In this document: positions 1-8,661 of the stretch, one piece after another
Layout of the letters: each line of letters begins with the position of its first letter
How positions within the stretch are numbered: position 1 is the stretch's first letter
Assembly: GCA_034506315.1 (NCBI GenBank)
Contig: JAPDPT010000008.1
Coordinates: 1-64,000 of the forward strand
Direction of reading: 5' to 3'
DNA: 64,000 bases
From: a candidate division KSB1 bacterium
Lineage (GTDB): Bacteria; Zhuqueibacterota; Zhuqueibacteria; Oleimicrobiales; Geothermoviventaceae
The notes under the pieces: model-generated
What the model was told of the DNA's origin: nothing
What the model saw: the letters and a program-made list of their open reading frames with translations, nothing else
Database searches by the model: none
Program-made: the position numbers and the translations under genes

Positions 1-363
1 CCCATTCCGCCTTGCCTGAGCGCGCAGAGAGTCAATCATCCGTCGCACGACCCAGGCGCAGCTGTCCGGATCTTCTGGTCCCCGGGAAATGTATTGCGGG
101 GAGGGGAAGCAGGCGAAAAACACGAGATCCACTCCCCCCTCTTTCAGCCTGGGGAGGTCAATGTGGCCGTCTTTGTGCCGCAGCCGAAGATCGTACCCCC
201 TCAGCACTCGAAGCAGCACATCGTTGTGTCCGTCCGCCACCACGCACTGCGCGTGAAGTCGCCTCCAGTCGGGGCCCTGGACCACCGCACCGAGGAACCA
301 CACGCCGCAGGCAGCCAGACAGACAAGCCCACCCAGCCACCCAAGGGCGCGTAGACGTACCAC
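1..363 (-). CDS. Membrane dipeptidase (peptidase M19 family), lipoprotein, truncated by the window edge
   Basis: The first 121 residues of an M19 (renal-dipeptidase-like) zinc peptidase, which hydrolyses dipeptides; the rest lies left of base 1. It starts at a GTG (361-363) behind a GGAGGTGGGA ribosome binding site. The N-terminus is a lipoprotein signal with lipobox LAAC (Cys19), so the enzyme is probably membrane anchored. Family hallmarks follow: ADGHNDVLLR, whose HxD pair binds zinc in this family, then GHIDLPRLKEGGVD, typical of the first barrel strands. It is transcribed away from the marR gene, with its own promoter at 413-441. The catalytic Glu and later His ligands lie outside the window and cannot be checked. 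Confidence 0.85.
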   Translation of the reverse strand, partial: MVRLRALGWLGGLVCLAACGVWFLGAVVQGPDWRRLHAQCVVADGHNDVLLRVLRGYDLRLRHKDGHIDLPRLKEGGVDLVFFACFPSPQYISRGPEDPDSCAWVVRRMIDSLRAQARRNG

Positions 364-412
364 TTCCCACCTCCAGGCTGTCTGAACCAAACCGGATTGT
401 GAATGCGGGGCC

Positions 413-441
413 AAATTAGGCAACATCACCCATCCGGTCAA
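413..441 (-). promoter_or_regulatory. Putative sigma70-type promoter of the M19 dipeptidase gene
   Basis: On the minus strand, -35 TTGACC (436-441) and -10 TAATTT (413-418) are separated by exactly 17 bases. The site lies about 50 bases upstream of the dipeptidase GTG codon. Read by eye only. Confidence 0.5.
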
Positions 442-535
442 GCCCTATCGGCAGCCCGACGGCGACGGCCAACGCTCGTCACCGATTCTGTGGGAAAACA
501 GGAGCTGCTCGGGAAAGCACCCCCGTGCGGACCGC

Positions 536-564
536 TTGACGCCGAGGACAAAAGAACGTATCTT
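536..564 (+). promoter_or_regulatory. Putative promoter of the marR gene
   Basis: -35 TTGACG (536-541), a 17-base spacer, and -10 TATCTT (559-564). The predicted start of transcription falls in the inverted repeat at 567-584, about 70 bases before the marR start codon. The layout fits an autoregulated MarR gene. Confidence 0.55.
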
Positions 565-566
565 GT

Positions 567-584
567 TCACGTTAATCTACGTGA
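567..584. promoter_or_regulatory. Candidate MarR operator (inverted repeat)
   Basis: TCACGTTAATCTACGTGA has perfect 6-base arms (TCACGT/ACGTGA) around 6 bases. It begins 3 bases after the -10 element of the marR promoter. Binding here would block transcription. The assignment rests on position and symmetry only. Confidence 0.3.
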
Positions 585-638
585 GTCCTTGCCCGCGCCT
601 CGGAGCCGGCTACCTTTGGCCAAGAGAGAGGTGGACGA

Positions 639-1124
639 GTGAACGAAGATCCTATTGCGGCCAGGATCGCTGAGCTCGTACCGGTCCTCATGGGTGCCTT
701 CCACGATCTCCGCCCGGAACAGGCGGAGGAGGAAGACCTCACCATGCGACAGTTCCAGGCATTAATGCTGGTCTACGCCCATGGCCAGCTGACGCTGGGT
801 GAGCTCTGTACCAAGTTGCGGCTCGCCCCTTCCACAGGCTCAGAGCTGGTGGACCGATTGATCACCAAGGGTTACGTGAACAAATCCGGAGGACAACAGG
901 ACAGAAGACAGGTTCTATTGAGGCTGACAGACGAAGGGTTTCGCGTTCTCCAGGAAAGACGCCGGCTGCTCACGGAGAGATTGAGTCGGTTCCTTTCACA
1001 CTTCACCCCCGAGGATCGGGAACAGCTGCTTGCCTCTTTCGAAAATCTGGCCGCCCTGATCCTCAAGTACGTCCCATCGGGCCAGGCTCCGTCCCCCCAT
1101 GGAAGAGAAAAGCCCACCCCCTGA
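639..1124 (+). CDS. MarR-family transcriptional regulator
   Basis: A 161-residue protein of normal MarR length. Residues about 30-100 form the winged helix-turn-helix: the stretch LTLGELCTKLRLAPSTGSEL is the recognition region, and DRRQVLLRLTDEG is the wing with the conserved D-R motif. A C-terminal helix would supply the dimer interface. It starts at GTG 639, with purine-rich AGAGAGAGG upstream. MarR proteins usually bind small phenolic or oxidant signals and repress themselves or a neighbouring efflux or detoxification gene. Here the divergent neighbour is a dipeptidase and the convergent one is surA-like, so the target is not obvious beyond its own promoter, which carries a palindrome at the start of transcription. 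Confidence 0.88.
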   Translation: MNEDPIAARIAELVPVLMGAFHDLRPEQAEEEDLTMRQFQALMLVYAHGQLTLGELCTKLRLAPSTGSELVDRLITKGYVNKSGGQQDRRQVLLRLTDEGFRVLQERRRLLTERLSRFLSHFTPEDREQLLASFENLAALILKYVPSGQAPSPHGREKPTP

Positions 1125-1145
1125 ATCTGCCTTGGAAGGGCGAGC

Positions 1146-2462
1146 TTATCGCTCCTTGATCTCCACGTAGATGTCTCGCCTCAACTCCTGGACCCACTCC
1201 TCGAAGCGGCGCTGCCGTTTCGCCTCCAGGGCCATCGCCTCGATCTTATCCCAGTCTTTCTCCAAGGAGAGCGGCCGGGCCTCCTGGCGGTCGTTCATCT
1301 TAACGATGTGGTAGCCGAATCGGGTCTTAAAGGGGGCGGAGATCTCCCCCACGCGCAGGGTTTCCGCCACCGCTCGGAACTCCTGGGCCGACTCGGCGAA
1401 TTTGTCCAGTTCGAACCAGCCCAGATATCCGCCCTTGGTCTTGGTCTCCTCGTCATCGGAGAATTGTCTGGCCATTTCCTCGAAACTGTCCCCGCCTTCC
1501 ACGATGCGGCGGCGGATGTCCTCGGCTTTTTGCAGAGCTGCCCGCTCGTCCTCTGGAAGGATTGGAACTGCGATCAGGATGTGGCGGACGTTGATCTTGT
1601 CCCCTCGCTTGTCGATACATTGGATCACGTGGTAGCCGAAACGGGTCTTGACCACCTCGGAGATCTGGCCTGGCTGGAGGGCGAACGCGGCCTCTTCGAA
1701 CTCAGGGACGAAGTCGCCGCGGCTGAGCAGGCCCAGCTCGCCGCCGCGCCCCGCTGAACCCGGATCCTCGGAGTATTGTTTCGCCAGGCTGCCAAAATCT
1801 TCCCCCTTCAGGATCCTGGAGCGGATTTCCTCGGCCCGCTGATAGGCTCTGCGGTCGGCCTCGGGTCCTGGCTTAATTTCGACCAAGATGTGGCTGATAC
1901 TCACGCTTTCCTTCAAAGTCGGCAGGCTGTCCTTATGCGTGCGGTAGAATTCCTCCACTTCCCGCCGGGTCACCTTCAGATTGCGGAATTTTTCCTGCTG
2001 CAATCCGTTGATTAGCAGATTGTTGTAGATCTCCTCCCTGTAGCTGCGTCTTACCTTGGCAATGGGCTGACCGAAGTATTCGGCCACCTTGTCCTCGGAA
2101 CCGAAGCGCTCGACCAACATCTTCATTTGCTGCTCGAGAAGCTGATCCACCTGGGCTTCGTCGACCTTAATGGTCTCGGCCCGAGCCTGGACAAGGAGGA
2201 TCTTTTGAGCAATGAGATTATCGAGGGTGGCTCGCTTGAGGCGCTCGAATCCCACAGGATCCCGCGCAGGATCCAGCCCCGCCTGAAGCGCGAGGAGGTA
2301 GGCGCCTTGAACCACCTCCGACTGAAGGATGATCTCCTCGTCAACAACTGCGGCGATGGCATCCAGCACCTGCTCGCGCTGCGCCGTCGCCACAAGCGGA
2401 AGGAACAGCACGAACACTACGAGCCCGCCATGCCATCCGGACCATCGACCGTTTCCGAACAT
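1146..2462 (-). CDS. surA: SurA-like periplasmic peptidyl-prolyl isomerase/chaperone
   Basis: A 438-residue secreted foldase. A signal peptide (about residues 1-27, ending VATAQ) precedes a SurA-type N-terminal domain (VLDAIAAVVDEEIILQSEV, about 30-170). Two parvulin domains follow, each with the family pattern: SISHILVEI to RFGYHVIQ, and NVRHILIAV to RFGYHIVK. The start was placed at ATG 2462, behind GGAGAGGGAAAGG. A longer frame upstream would run into the preceding gene and bury the signal peptide. SurA escorts outer-membrane proteins across the periplasm. It is last in a row of three parvulin genes reading away from mfd, with 34 bases to the gene before it, so co-transcription is likely. 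Confidence 0.85.
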   Translation of the reverse strand: MFGNGRWSGWHGGLVVFVLFLPLVATAQREQVLDAIAAVVDEEIILQSEVVQGAYLLALQAGLDPARDPVGFERLKRATLDNLIAQKILLVQARAETIKVDEAQVDQLLEQQMKMLVERFGSEDKVAEYFGQPIAKVRRSYREEIYNNLLINGLQQEKFRNLKVTRREVEEFYRTHKDSLPTLKESVSISHILVEIKPGPEADRRAYQRAEEIRSRILKGEDFGSLAKQYSEDPGSAGRGGELGLLSRGDFVPEFEEAAFALQPGQISEVVKTRFGYHVIQCIDKRGDKINVRHILIAVPILPEDERAALQKAEDIRRRIVEGGDSFEEMARQFSDDEETKTKGGYLGWFELDKFAESAQEFRAVAETLRVGEISAPFKTRFGYHIVKMNDRQEARPLSLEKDWDKIEAMALEAKRQRRFEEWVQELRRDIYVEIKER

Positions 2463-2496
2463 GGGCCTTTCCCTCTCCAACGTACCTCGTTGCCCG

Positions 2497-3525
2497 CTAA
2501 GGTGTGCTTCCCTGCCCGGCGGTGTCCGATCCGAGCAGAGCCTCATTGACCCAAACGTCGGTGCGAGAGGACAGCTCCTGGATGAGCCGACGATAGGCCT
2601 CTTCGTGCTTCCGTCGCTTGAGCTCCATTTCGATGCGCGGGCGCACCTCGTCCAGCTCGCGGTACGAGCCGGCAGGCGCTAAGGCAAGCACCTTAACCAC
2701 CAGGAAGCCGTCCTCAAGTGGCAGCGGCCGCAGGAGGGAGCCCGGGCGTGCCGCTACGACCGCCCGCCGCAACTTCTCCGGGAGGTAACTGACCGGCACG
2801 AACCCGACATCGCCGCCCCGCTCCGCCAGAGGGCCCTGGGAATATTGCTTGGCCAACGCGGCGAAATCTTCTCCCTGGCTGGCACGATCGTAGATCTCCT
2901 GAGCGAGAAACCGCTGGCTCACAAGAATCTGTTGCACCCGCACCTCATCCTCGGTCCGCCGATAGGCGTCCCGGTTGGCCTCGTAGTACGCGCGGATCTC
3001 TTCTTCCGAGACGCGGAAGGTGTCGGGCAGGAGACGTTCCAGGGCCACATTGGCCAGCAGCTGACTTCGCAGCCGCTCGAGCTCGTGGTCGATCGCCGGG
3101 TCCTCCGCCAGACCCCTCCGGACCGCCTCCTGGGCTAACAACTGATCCTCGATCCAGTTCTGAACGACTCGCCGCAAGGCCGCGCGCTGCATATCCCCAG
3201 AGAGGGTGTCAGCCCAGGCAGTGCGCAATGCCCCAAGGTCCAGAGTAGCTGACCCCACACGGGCCAACACCACCCCCTCTGTCTGTTTTCGGCCGCACGC
3301 AGCCATCAGGATGCACAGGCCGGCCAGGGCGACCAGCGCACGGCCGGTCCCGCTCCTCCCTGTCGGCAGGCTTTTCTTATCGGCACCTCGGGGATATCCC
3401 CGCGACCGGGAGGACGTGCCCACCGGCCTGTGAGAACGCTCTCTGCCTGTGCCCGAACCCCGTGACGAGGAACCCTCACCGCAGCTGTCGGCCCCTTTTC
3501 GTATTCGAAGGGCGAGTCGATCCAT
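2497..3525 (-). CDS. Parvulin-type peptidyl-prolyl isomerase lipoprotein
   Basis: This protein carries one parvulin (PpiC/rotamase) domain: VRVQQILVSQ, then QGPLAERGGDVGFVPVSYLP, then EDGFLVVKVL. It is flanked by helical segments as in PrsA/SurA-type foldases. A lipobox (LMAAC, followed by GRKQ) suggests a lipid anchor facing the periplasm. The start is uncertain: ATG 3525 follows GGAG 13 bases after the upstream gene, but it leaves about 70 residues ahead of the hydrophobic signal, which is too long for a normal signal peptide. A later non-ATG start is possible. It is the middle member of the three-gene parvulin row and probably helps fold exported proteins. Confidence 0.75.
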   Translation of the reverse strand: MDRLALRIRKGADSCGEGSSSRGSGTGRERSHRPVGTSSRSRGYPRGADKKSLPTGRSGTGRALVALAGLCILMAACGRKQTEGVVLARVGSATLDLGALRTAWADTLSGDMQRAALRRVVQNWIEDQLLAQEAVRRGLAEDPAIDHELERLRSQLLANVALERLLPDTFRVSEEEIRAYYEANRDAYRRTEDEVRVQQILVSQRFLAQEIYDRASQGEDFAALAKQYSQGPLAERGGDVGFVPVSYLPEKLRRAVVAARPGSLLRPLPLEDGFLVVKVLALAPAGSYRELDEVRPRIEMELKRRKHEEAYRRLIQELSSRTDVWVNEALLGSDTAGQGSTP

Positions 3526-3538
3526 CGGCCTGCTCCCG

Positions 3539-5308
3539 CTATTCCTCCCTGCCAAGCCGCGCAATCCGCTCGGAGTACACGACCACGGGGTAGCGCCGCC
3601 GGAGCTCGGCGCTCCACTTCGCCTCAAGCTCTTGGCGCTTGGCCCGGATGTAGGCGGCCCGGACCTTTGCTTTGGCCTCCTCAAACGAAGGCAAGTACGG
3701 TGGCTTGCGATCCACGACGCGGATCACAGAGAAATTGTTCCCCATCGGGATCGGTCCAGCGATCTGACCCGGGCGGAGTTGCAGCGCCACTTTCCCGACC
3801 TCGCCGTACATGTCCTCGCTGATGTAGCCAAGCCACCCGTTTTTCCCCTGTGTGATCGTGCGCTGGTTGTACTGCCGGGCCAGCTCCTCAAAATTCGCCC
3901 CTTTTCGCGCCATATCGGCTACGCGCTCAGCGAGGTCCCGATCGCTGCGAATGTAGATTTCCTGCACTTTGGCCTTCGCCGGCTCGAGGAACTGGTCCTT
4001 GTGGCTTTCGTAGAAGGCGCGCAGCTCTTCCTCGCCTGCGGGAACGGAGGGGCCGGTGATCTCTACAGCGTCGAACTTCGAGGCCACCAGAATCTCACGC
4101 CGCCGATCGAGCTCCTGCCTCACCTCGGGACGCCGATGGTAGCCCAACCGGAAGGCTTCCGCCGTGAGCACGCGGATGGAAGCGACGCGGAGGAGCCAGT
4201 CTCGCAGGTTTTGCTCTGTGTCCAGAAGGGGACGCCGGTACTCCTTCCGCTGCTCAATGTCCTGAACGAGGTCCCCGATGGTGTAGCTACCGCCGTCCCA
4301 CCGGCAAAGCCAGATCGGAAGGTCCTCCGCACGAACGCGCTCCAGCTGTCGGGAGACGGTGATCTGGCGCCGTTGCGGGGCTTTTCCCGTCGAATCGAAC
4401 GCCGTGCTGCGAATCCTGTCCATCAACAGGGCAATCCCCTCGTCATTGAAGCGCATCCCGTAGCGGCGGAAGAGCTGGTCGCGGAGGGCAAACATGGCGC
4501 TGTCGATCGCCTCGGCCCGGACGCGCAGCAGTTCCTCCTGGAGAGCCTGTTTCTTCGCCCGGAAGTCCGCTTTCGAAGGCTTCTCGTGGGCCTCGCACAA
4601 CAAGAGATGCCAGCCTACGCGCGTGCGGAAGGGCTTGGAGAGTTGGCCGGGCCGCAGGGAGAATGCCACGTCGTAGAATATCGGGTCGAAGCGGCCGGTG
4701 CCGCGTCGAATGAAGCCCCAGTCACCTCCCTGGGAAGCGGTCTGGGCCTCATCGGAGTACCGGGCCGCCATCTCGGCAAAGCTGGCACCTGCCAGGATTT
4801 GGGTCCGGATGTCTTCGATCCGATTGCGGGCCTTCTCGTCCTGCGCAGCCGGCGCATCTTCGGCCACCCGCACTAAGATGTGGCGGATCCTCACCCTCTC
4901 CGCCTGCTGGCAGTAGTAACTCCAGAGGTCACGCTCGGTGATGAGCTTGTCGATCACCTTTTCCTGGCGGTACAGCTTATACGCCAGGTCCTTTTCCTGG
5001 GCGTCCACGTACGGGGCTACTTGGGGGTCTCTTTCGTAGCCCCTTCGCATCCCCTCCCGATACCTGAGCTTGCGTTCCACAAGACGTTGCGTGATCTCCT
5101 CGATCTGTCTTCGAGTCGGAGTCTCCCCCGGTCGCAGTCTCCCATGGTCCTGGAGTTCCCAGAGCACGTCAGAATAGCGTATGGGGATGCCTTGGACGGT
5201 GGCCAGAACCGGGTCGGAGCGTCGCGCACAGCTGCCTGCAAGGAGCAGGCAGAGGAGGGTCGCAAGCTTGGCTGTGACGAGATTCCGTTCCCATGCCTTC
5301 CAGACCAT
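3539..5308 (-). CDS. Lipoprotein with two parvulin domains
   Basis: A 589-residue secreted foldase. The signal peptide ends in lipobox LAGSC (Cys28), so it is probably lipid anchored. After a SurA-like helical N-terminus, the first parvulin domain lies at about residues 135-245 (RIRHILVRVAED, SQGGDWGFIRRG, RVGWHLLLCE). A degenerate second one lies at about 430-540 (VQEIYIRSDRD, QGKNGWLGYISEDM, NNFSVIRVVD). ATG 5308 has a good ribosome binding site (GGACAGGAG). It lies 31 bases downstream of mfd and 13 bases before the next parvulin gene. The family folds exported proteins; a division of labour among the three is inferred from their different domain counts. Confidence 0.78.
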   Translation of the reverse strand: MVWKAWERNLVTAKLATLLCLLLAGSCARRSDPVLATVQGIPIRYSDVLWELQDHGRLRPGETPTRRQIEEITQRLVERKLRYREGMRRGYERDPQVAPYVDAQEKDLAYKLYRQEKVIDKLITERDLWSYYCQQAERVRIRHILVRVAEDAPAAQDEKARNRIEDIRTQILAGASFAEMAARYSDEAQTASQGGDWGFIRRGTGRFDPIFYDVAFSLRPGQLSKPFRTRVGWHLLLCEAHEKPSKADFRAKKQALQEELLRVRAEAIDSAMFALRDQLFRRYGMRFNDEGIALLMDRIRSTAFDSTGKAPQRRQITVSRQLERVRAEDLPIWLCRWDGGSYTIGDLVQDIEQRKEYRRPLLDTEQNLRDWLLRVASIRVLTAEAFRLGYHRRPEVRQELDRRREILVASKFDAVEITGPSVPAGEEELRAFYESHKDQFLEPAKAKVQEIYIRSDRDLAERVADMARKGANFEELARQYNQRTITQGKNGWLGYISEDMYGEVGKVALQLRPGQIAGPIPMGNNFSVIRVVDRKPPYLPSFEEAKAKVRAAYIRAKRQELEAKWSAELRRRYPVVVYSERIARLGREE

Positions 5309-5339
5309 GGTCTGACTCCTGTCCTTTGGTGAGCGATTT

Positions 5340-8300
5340 TCAGGTAGCCATACGGGTCAGAAGATCGACAGCCTCCTCGGTGCGCGAGCGGCCATTGCGA
5401 AGCTCAATCCGAAAGCCGACCGCATCGGTCCCCACTAACTCTATGGGGTAATCGTTCTGCTGGAGAAGCTTCCTCAGGCGCGTCATCCATTCGGTACTGG
5501 TGGCTGCCCGATCTGTGTCATACCACCCGACAAGGCTGGAGCCGCGCAACTCTATCTTGGATAGGCCAAGTCTCGACCCCAATATCTTGATCCTCACGTA
5601 GTCGAGCAAATGACGCGCGGGCGGAGGAAGTTTCCCGAATCGGTCCTCCAGCTCCTCGCGGATCTCGTCCACCTCTCGCACGTCCGTCGCGCGGATGAGG
5701 CGCCGGTAGAATTCCACTCGCTCGTCGGCCAGGGGAACGTATTGCTCCGGAAGGAATGCGTCGACATCGGTCTCCACGCGCGTCTCGATCTCACTTGCCG
5801 GCACGAGGACCGGCTCCTGGCCCATCTCCGCCCGCAGCTCCCGTACCGCCTGATCGATAATCCGGCAGTACATCTCAAAGCCCAGAGCGTCGATGAAGCC
5901 GCTTTGCTCAGGGCCAAGGAGATTGCCGGCCCCCCGGATCTCCAGGTCTCGTAGGGCAATCTGGAAGCCCGAACCGAGCTCCGTAAGCTCCGCAAGAGCC
6001 CGGAGCCGCTCAATCGCCTCTTTGGTCAGGGTTTCGATGGGAGGCGTGAGGAGGTAAGCGTACGCCTTCACGTTGGAGCGCCCGACGCGGCCCCGCAGCT
6101 GGTAGAGCTGCGCCAGACCGAATCGGTCCGCCCGGTTGACAATGAGGGTGTTGACGTTGGGCATGTCCAGACCGGACTCAATGATCACCGTGGAGACCAG
6201 GCAATGGAACTTGCGGTCCAGGAAGTCCCGCATTACGCGCTCCAGTTCTCTTTCGGGCATCTCGCCGTGGGCCATCCCGAAATCGACTTCCGGGACCAGC
6301 CGGCGCAGCATTCCCACCATGGCCTGGATGCTCCGCACACGGTTATGGACGAAGAAGACCTGCCCCCCGCGATCCACCTCTCGGAGGATCGCCTTTCGAA
6401 TCACCTCCTTGTTGAACGGGAGCACCTCGGTGTGAATGGGCAGACGGTCCCGCGGCGGGGTATTGATCACCGAAAGGTCACGAGCTCCCACCAGGGCCAT
6501 GTGGAGTGTCCTGGGGATCGGGGTAGCCGACATGCTGAGCACGTCCACGGTGACCTTCAGTTTCTTCAGCTTCTCCTTTTGGCGAACGCCGAAATGTTGC
6601 TCCTCATCGATGATCAGAAGGCCGAGATCCTTGAAGCGCACATCGTTCGAGAGGAGGCGGTGCGTTCCGATAACGATGTCTACCTTGCCTTCGGCCAGGC
6701 GACGGAGGATGTCTCGTTGTTCCCGCGGCGAGCGGAACCGGGAGAGCACCTCTACGTTCACCGGAAACGGCTCCAGGCGGGTTCGGAAGGTCTCGTAGTG
6801 TTGCTCGGCGAGGACCGTCGTAGGAACCAGGATCGCGACCTGCTTCCCATCGGCGACGGCTTTGAAGGCGGCGCGCAAAGCCACTTCGGTCTTCCCATAG
6901 CCGGCGTCGCCACACACCAGGCGGTCCATGGGCTGAGGGCTTTCCATGTCCCGCTTCACTTCCTCAATGGCCTTCGCCTGATCGGGCGTCTCCTCGTACG
7001 GGAAGGATGCCTCGAGCTCGTGCTGCAGGGGGCCGTCGGGTGAAAAGGCGTGACCTGGCCGAAGCTTGCGTTCCGCGTTGATCCGGATCAGCTCGCGCGC
7101 GATCTCCTTGACCCTGTCCTTCGCACGCGCCTTGAGACGCTCCCACTCCACGCTACCCAATCGGCTCAGCTTCGGCTGTACCCCCTCCCGGGAGGAGTAC
7201 TTCTCGATCCGGTCCATCCGTTCGAGAGGAACGTAGACCCGGTCGCCCCCTTCGTACGTCAACACAACGCACTCGCGCTCCGCCCCAGCGACGCGGATCT
7301 TCTGTAGCCCCTCAAACCGGCCGATCCCGTAATCGGCGTGCACTACATAATCGCCCTTGTTCAGGGAACGTAGGCGCCGCAAGGGCGAAAAGGGAACGAG
7401 GGGCTTGGCCGGCAAAGGACGCCGTTCCCGGCCGTAAAATTCGTGCGTCGTCAGGACGTGCAGCCCAGCCTGCGGGCAGATAAATCCGCGCTGGATGGGT
7501 AGCTCCACGACGTGGACACATCGCAGGTCGATCTCCTGCTCCTCGAGGATGGTCAGCATCCGGTCGCGGTGGGAGCGGCTTTCGCAGGCGAAGAGGATCA
7601 GGGGGTTAGCCGATGAAGCGCGGAGCCGATCGAACGCCTCGGCCAGGGCCCGGAAGTTTCCCCCGAGGGTCTCCTGGCGCCGGGAGCCGAGGTCCACCAC
7701 AGGGTCTTCCTCGCCGTAGAGGCTGTAGATGGACGCCACGGAAAATAGGCCCATCATCTCGAAGATGCGCTCCGGGTCCTCGTAGCTCGGAGACGCTCCG
7801 CGATCCAGTCGCTCCAGGCTCTTCTCGCGCGCTTTGCGCATCTCCTCGCGGATCCGTGCCGGCTCGTCCAGGACGATCAACGCCTTTTCCGGGAGGTAGT
7901 CGAGGAGGGTGGCGGCACGTTCCGGGGTGGAGGCGGGGCTCGCCGCCGCTGGCGGGAAGATCAGAGCCTTATTCAGCTGGCGAAGCGAGCGCTGATCTTC
8001 GGGCCGGAACTCCCGAATCGATTCCACCTGATCGCCGAAGAACTCCAGGCGGACCGGCAGCGGAGCATGGGGTGAGTACACGTCGAGAATTCCGCCCCGG
8101 ACGCTGAACTCGCCCGGCCTTTCCACCAGGTCTTCGCGCAGGTAGCCCATCTCGGTAAGCAGCTCGGGCAACGTCTCGAAGTCCACCACCTCCCCGACGT
8201 GGAACTCCAGGACCTGGCGAAGGAGGCGTCGGGGCAGGAGAAGCTTTTCGGCCATCGCTCGCGCACTGACCACGAGGGCCCGCACCTCGCCTCGACTGAG

Positions 8301-8633
8301 GGCCTGCAGGGCCTCGGCGCGGTAGCGGTTCACCGTGGCCGAAGTTCCCACCGACAGGCGGGATAAGGATTCGCTCTCCGGAAAGAAGAGAACGCCCTGC
8401 CGATCGCCGAGGAACACCCCGAGATCCTCGCGGAGCCAGGCAGCCTCCTCGTCGTTCACCGCGATGTACACAAGGGGCCTGCCCTCGTCCTCCGCCAGGG
8501 AGACGGCGAGCGCCGCACAGAGGGAACCGGCAACGCCACGAAATCCGACGCGACCCTCCGCCGCAAGTTTCGCCCGGCCGGCCTGGTAGGGCGGCGATCC
8601 ACGGAGTCTCTCTTTTACGGCCGCGGCAACCAT
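5340..8633 (-). CDS. mfd: Transcription-repair coupling factor Mfd
   Basis: An ATP-dependent DNA translocase that removes stalled RNA polymerase and recruits UvrA. Its 1097 residues are close to the usual 1150. The order is the UvrB-like N-terminal module, a CarD-like RNA-polymerase-interacting domain (LNKGDYVVHADYGIGRFEGL, about 430), and superfamily 2 translocase motifs. These include Walker A GDAGYGKTE (about 574), the Walker B box IIDEEQHFG (about 674), SATPIPRTL, and QLRGRVGRS. The C-terminal TRCF domain follows (EQYVPLADERVEFYRRL). ATG 8633 has GGAGG upstream. It lies 28 bases after murQ and is followed by the parvulin genes, a neighbourhood that points to housekeeping expression. Confidence 0.97.
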   Translation of the reverse strand: MVAAAVKERLRGSPPYQAGRAKLAAEGRVGFRGVAGSLCAALAVSLAEDEGRPLVYIAVNDEEAAWLREDLGVFLGDRQGVLFFPESESLSRLSVGTSATVNRYRAEALQALSRGEVRALVVSARAMAEKLLLPRRLLRQVLEFHVGEVVDFETLPELLTEMGYLREDLVERPGEFSVRGGILDVYSPHAPLPVRLEFFGDQVESIREFRPEDQRSLRQLNKALIFPPAAASPASTPERAATLLDYLPEKALIVLDEPARIREEMRKAREKSLERLDRGASPSYEDPERIFEMMGLFSVASIYSLYGEEDPVVDLGSRRQETLGGNFRALAEAFDRLRASSANPLILFACESRSHRDRMLTILEEQEIDLRCVHVVELPIQRGFICPQAGLHVLTTHEFYGRERRPLPAKPLVPFSPLRRLRSLNKGDYVVHADYGIGRFEGLQKIRVAGAERECVVLTYEGGDRVYVPLERMDRIEKYSSREGVQPKLSRLGSVEWERLKARAKDRVKEIARELIRINAERKLRPGHAFSPDGPLQHELEASFPYEETPDQAKAIEEVKRDMESPQPMDRLVCGDAGYGKTEVALRAAFKAVADGKQVAILVPTTVLAEQHYETFRTRLEPFPVNVEVLSRFRSPREQRDILRRLAEGKVDIVIGTHRLLSNDVRFKDLGLLIIDEEQHFGVRQKEKLKKLKVTVDVLSMSATPIPRTLHMALVGARDLSVINTPPRDRLPIHTEVLPFNKEVIRKAILREVDRGGQVFFVHNRVRSIQAMVGMLRRLVPEVDFGMAHGEMPERELERVMRDFLDRKFHCLVSTVIIESGLDMPNVNTLIVNRADRFGLAQLYQLRGRVGRSNVKAYAYLLTPPIETLTKEAIERLRALAELTELGSGFQIALRDLEIRGAGNLLGPEQSGFIDALGFEMYCRIIDQAVRELRAEMGQEPVLVPASEIETRVETDVDAFLPEQYVPLADERVEFYRRLIRATDVREVDEIREELEDRFGKLPPPARHLLDYVRIKILGSRLGLSKIELRGSSLVGWYDTDRAATSTEWMTRLRKLLQQNDYPIELVGTDAVGFRIELRNGRSRTEEAVDLLTRMAT

Positions 8634-8661
8634 CTCTTGCCCACCGATCCTCCTCGAGCGG

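Noticed and set aside
1620-1640. Other CACGTG hexamers (for example near 1626, 28645, 41609, 57221, 59251) as further parS sites
   Set aside because: None has symmetric GTTNC/GNAAC arms; they are ordinary hexamers in coding sequence.
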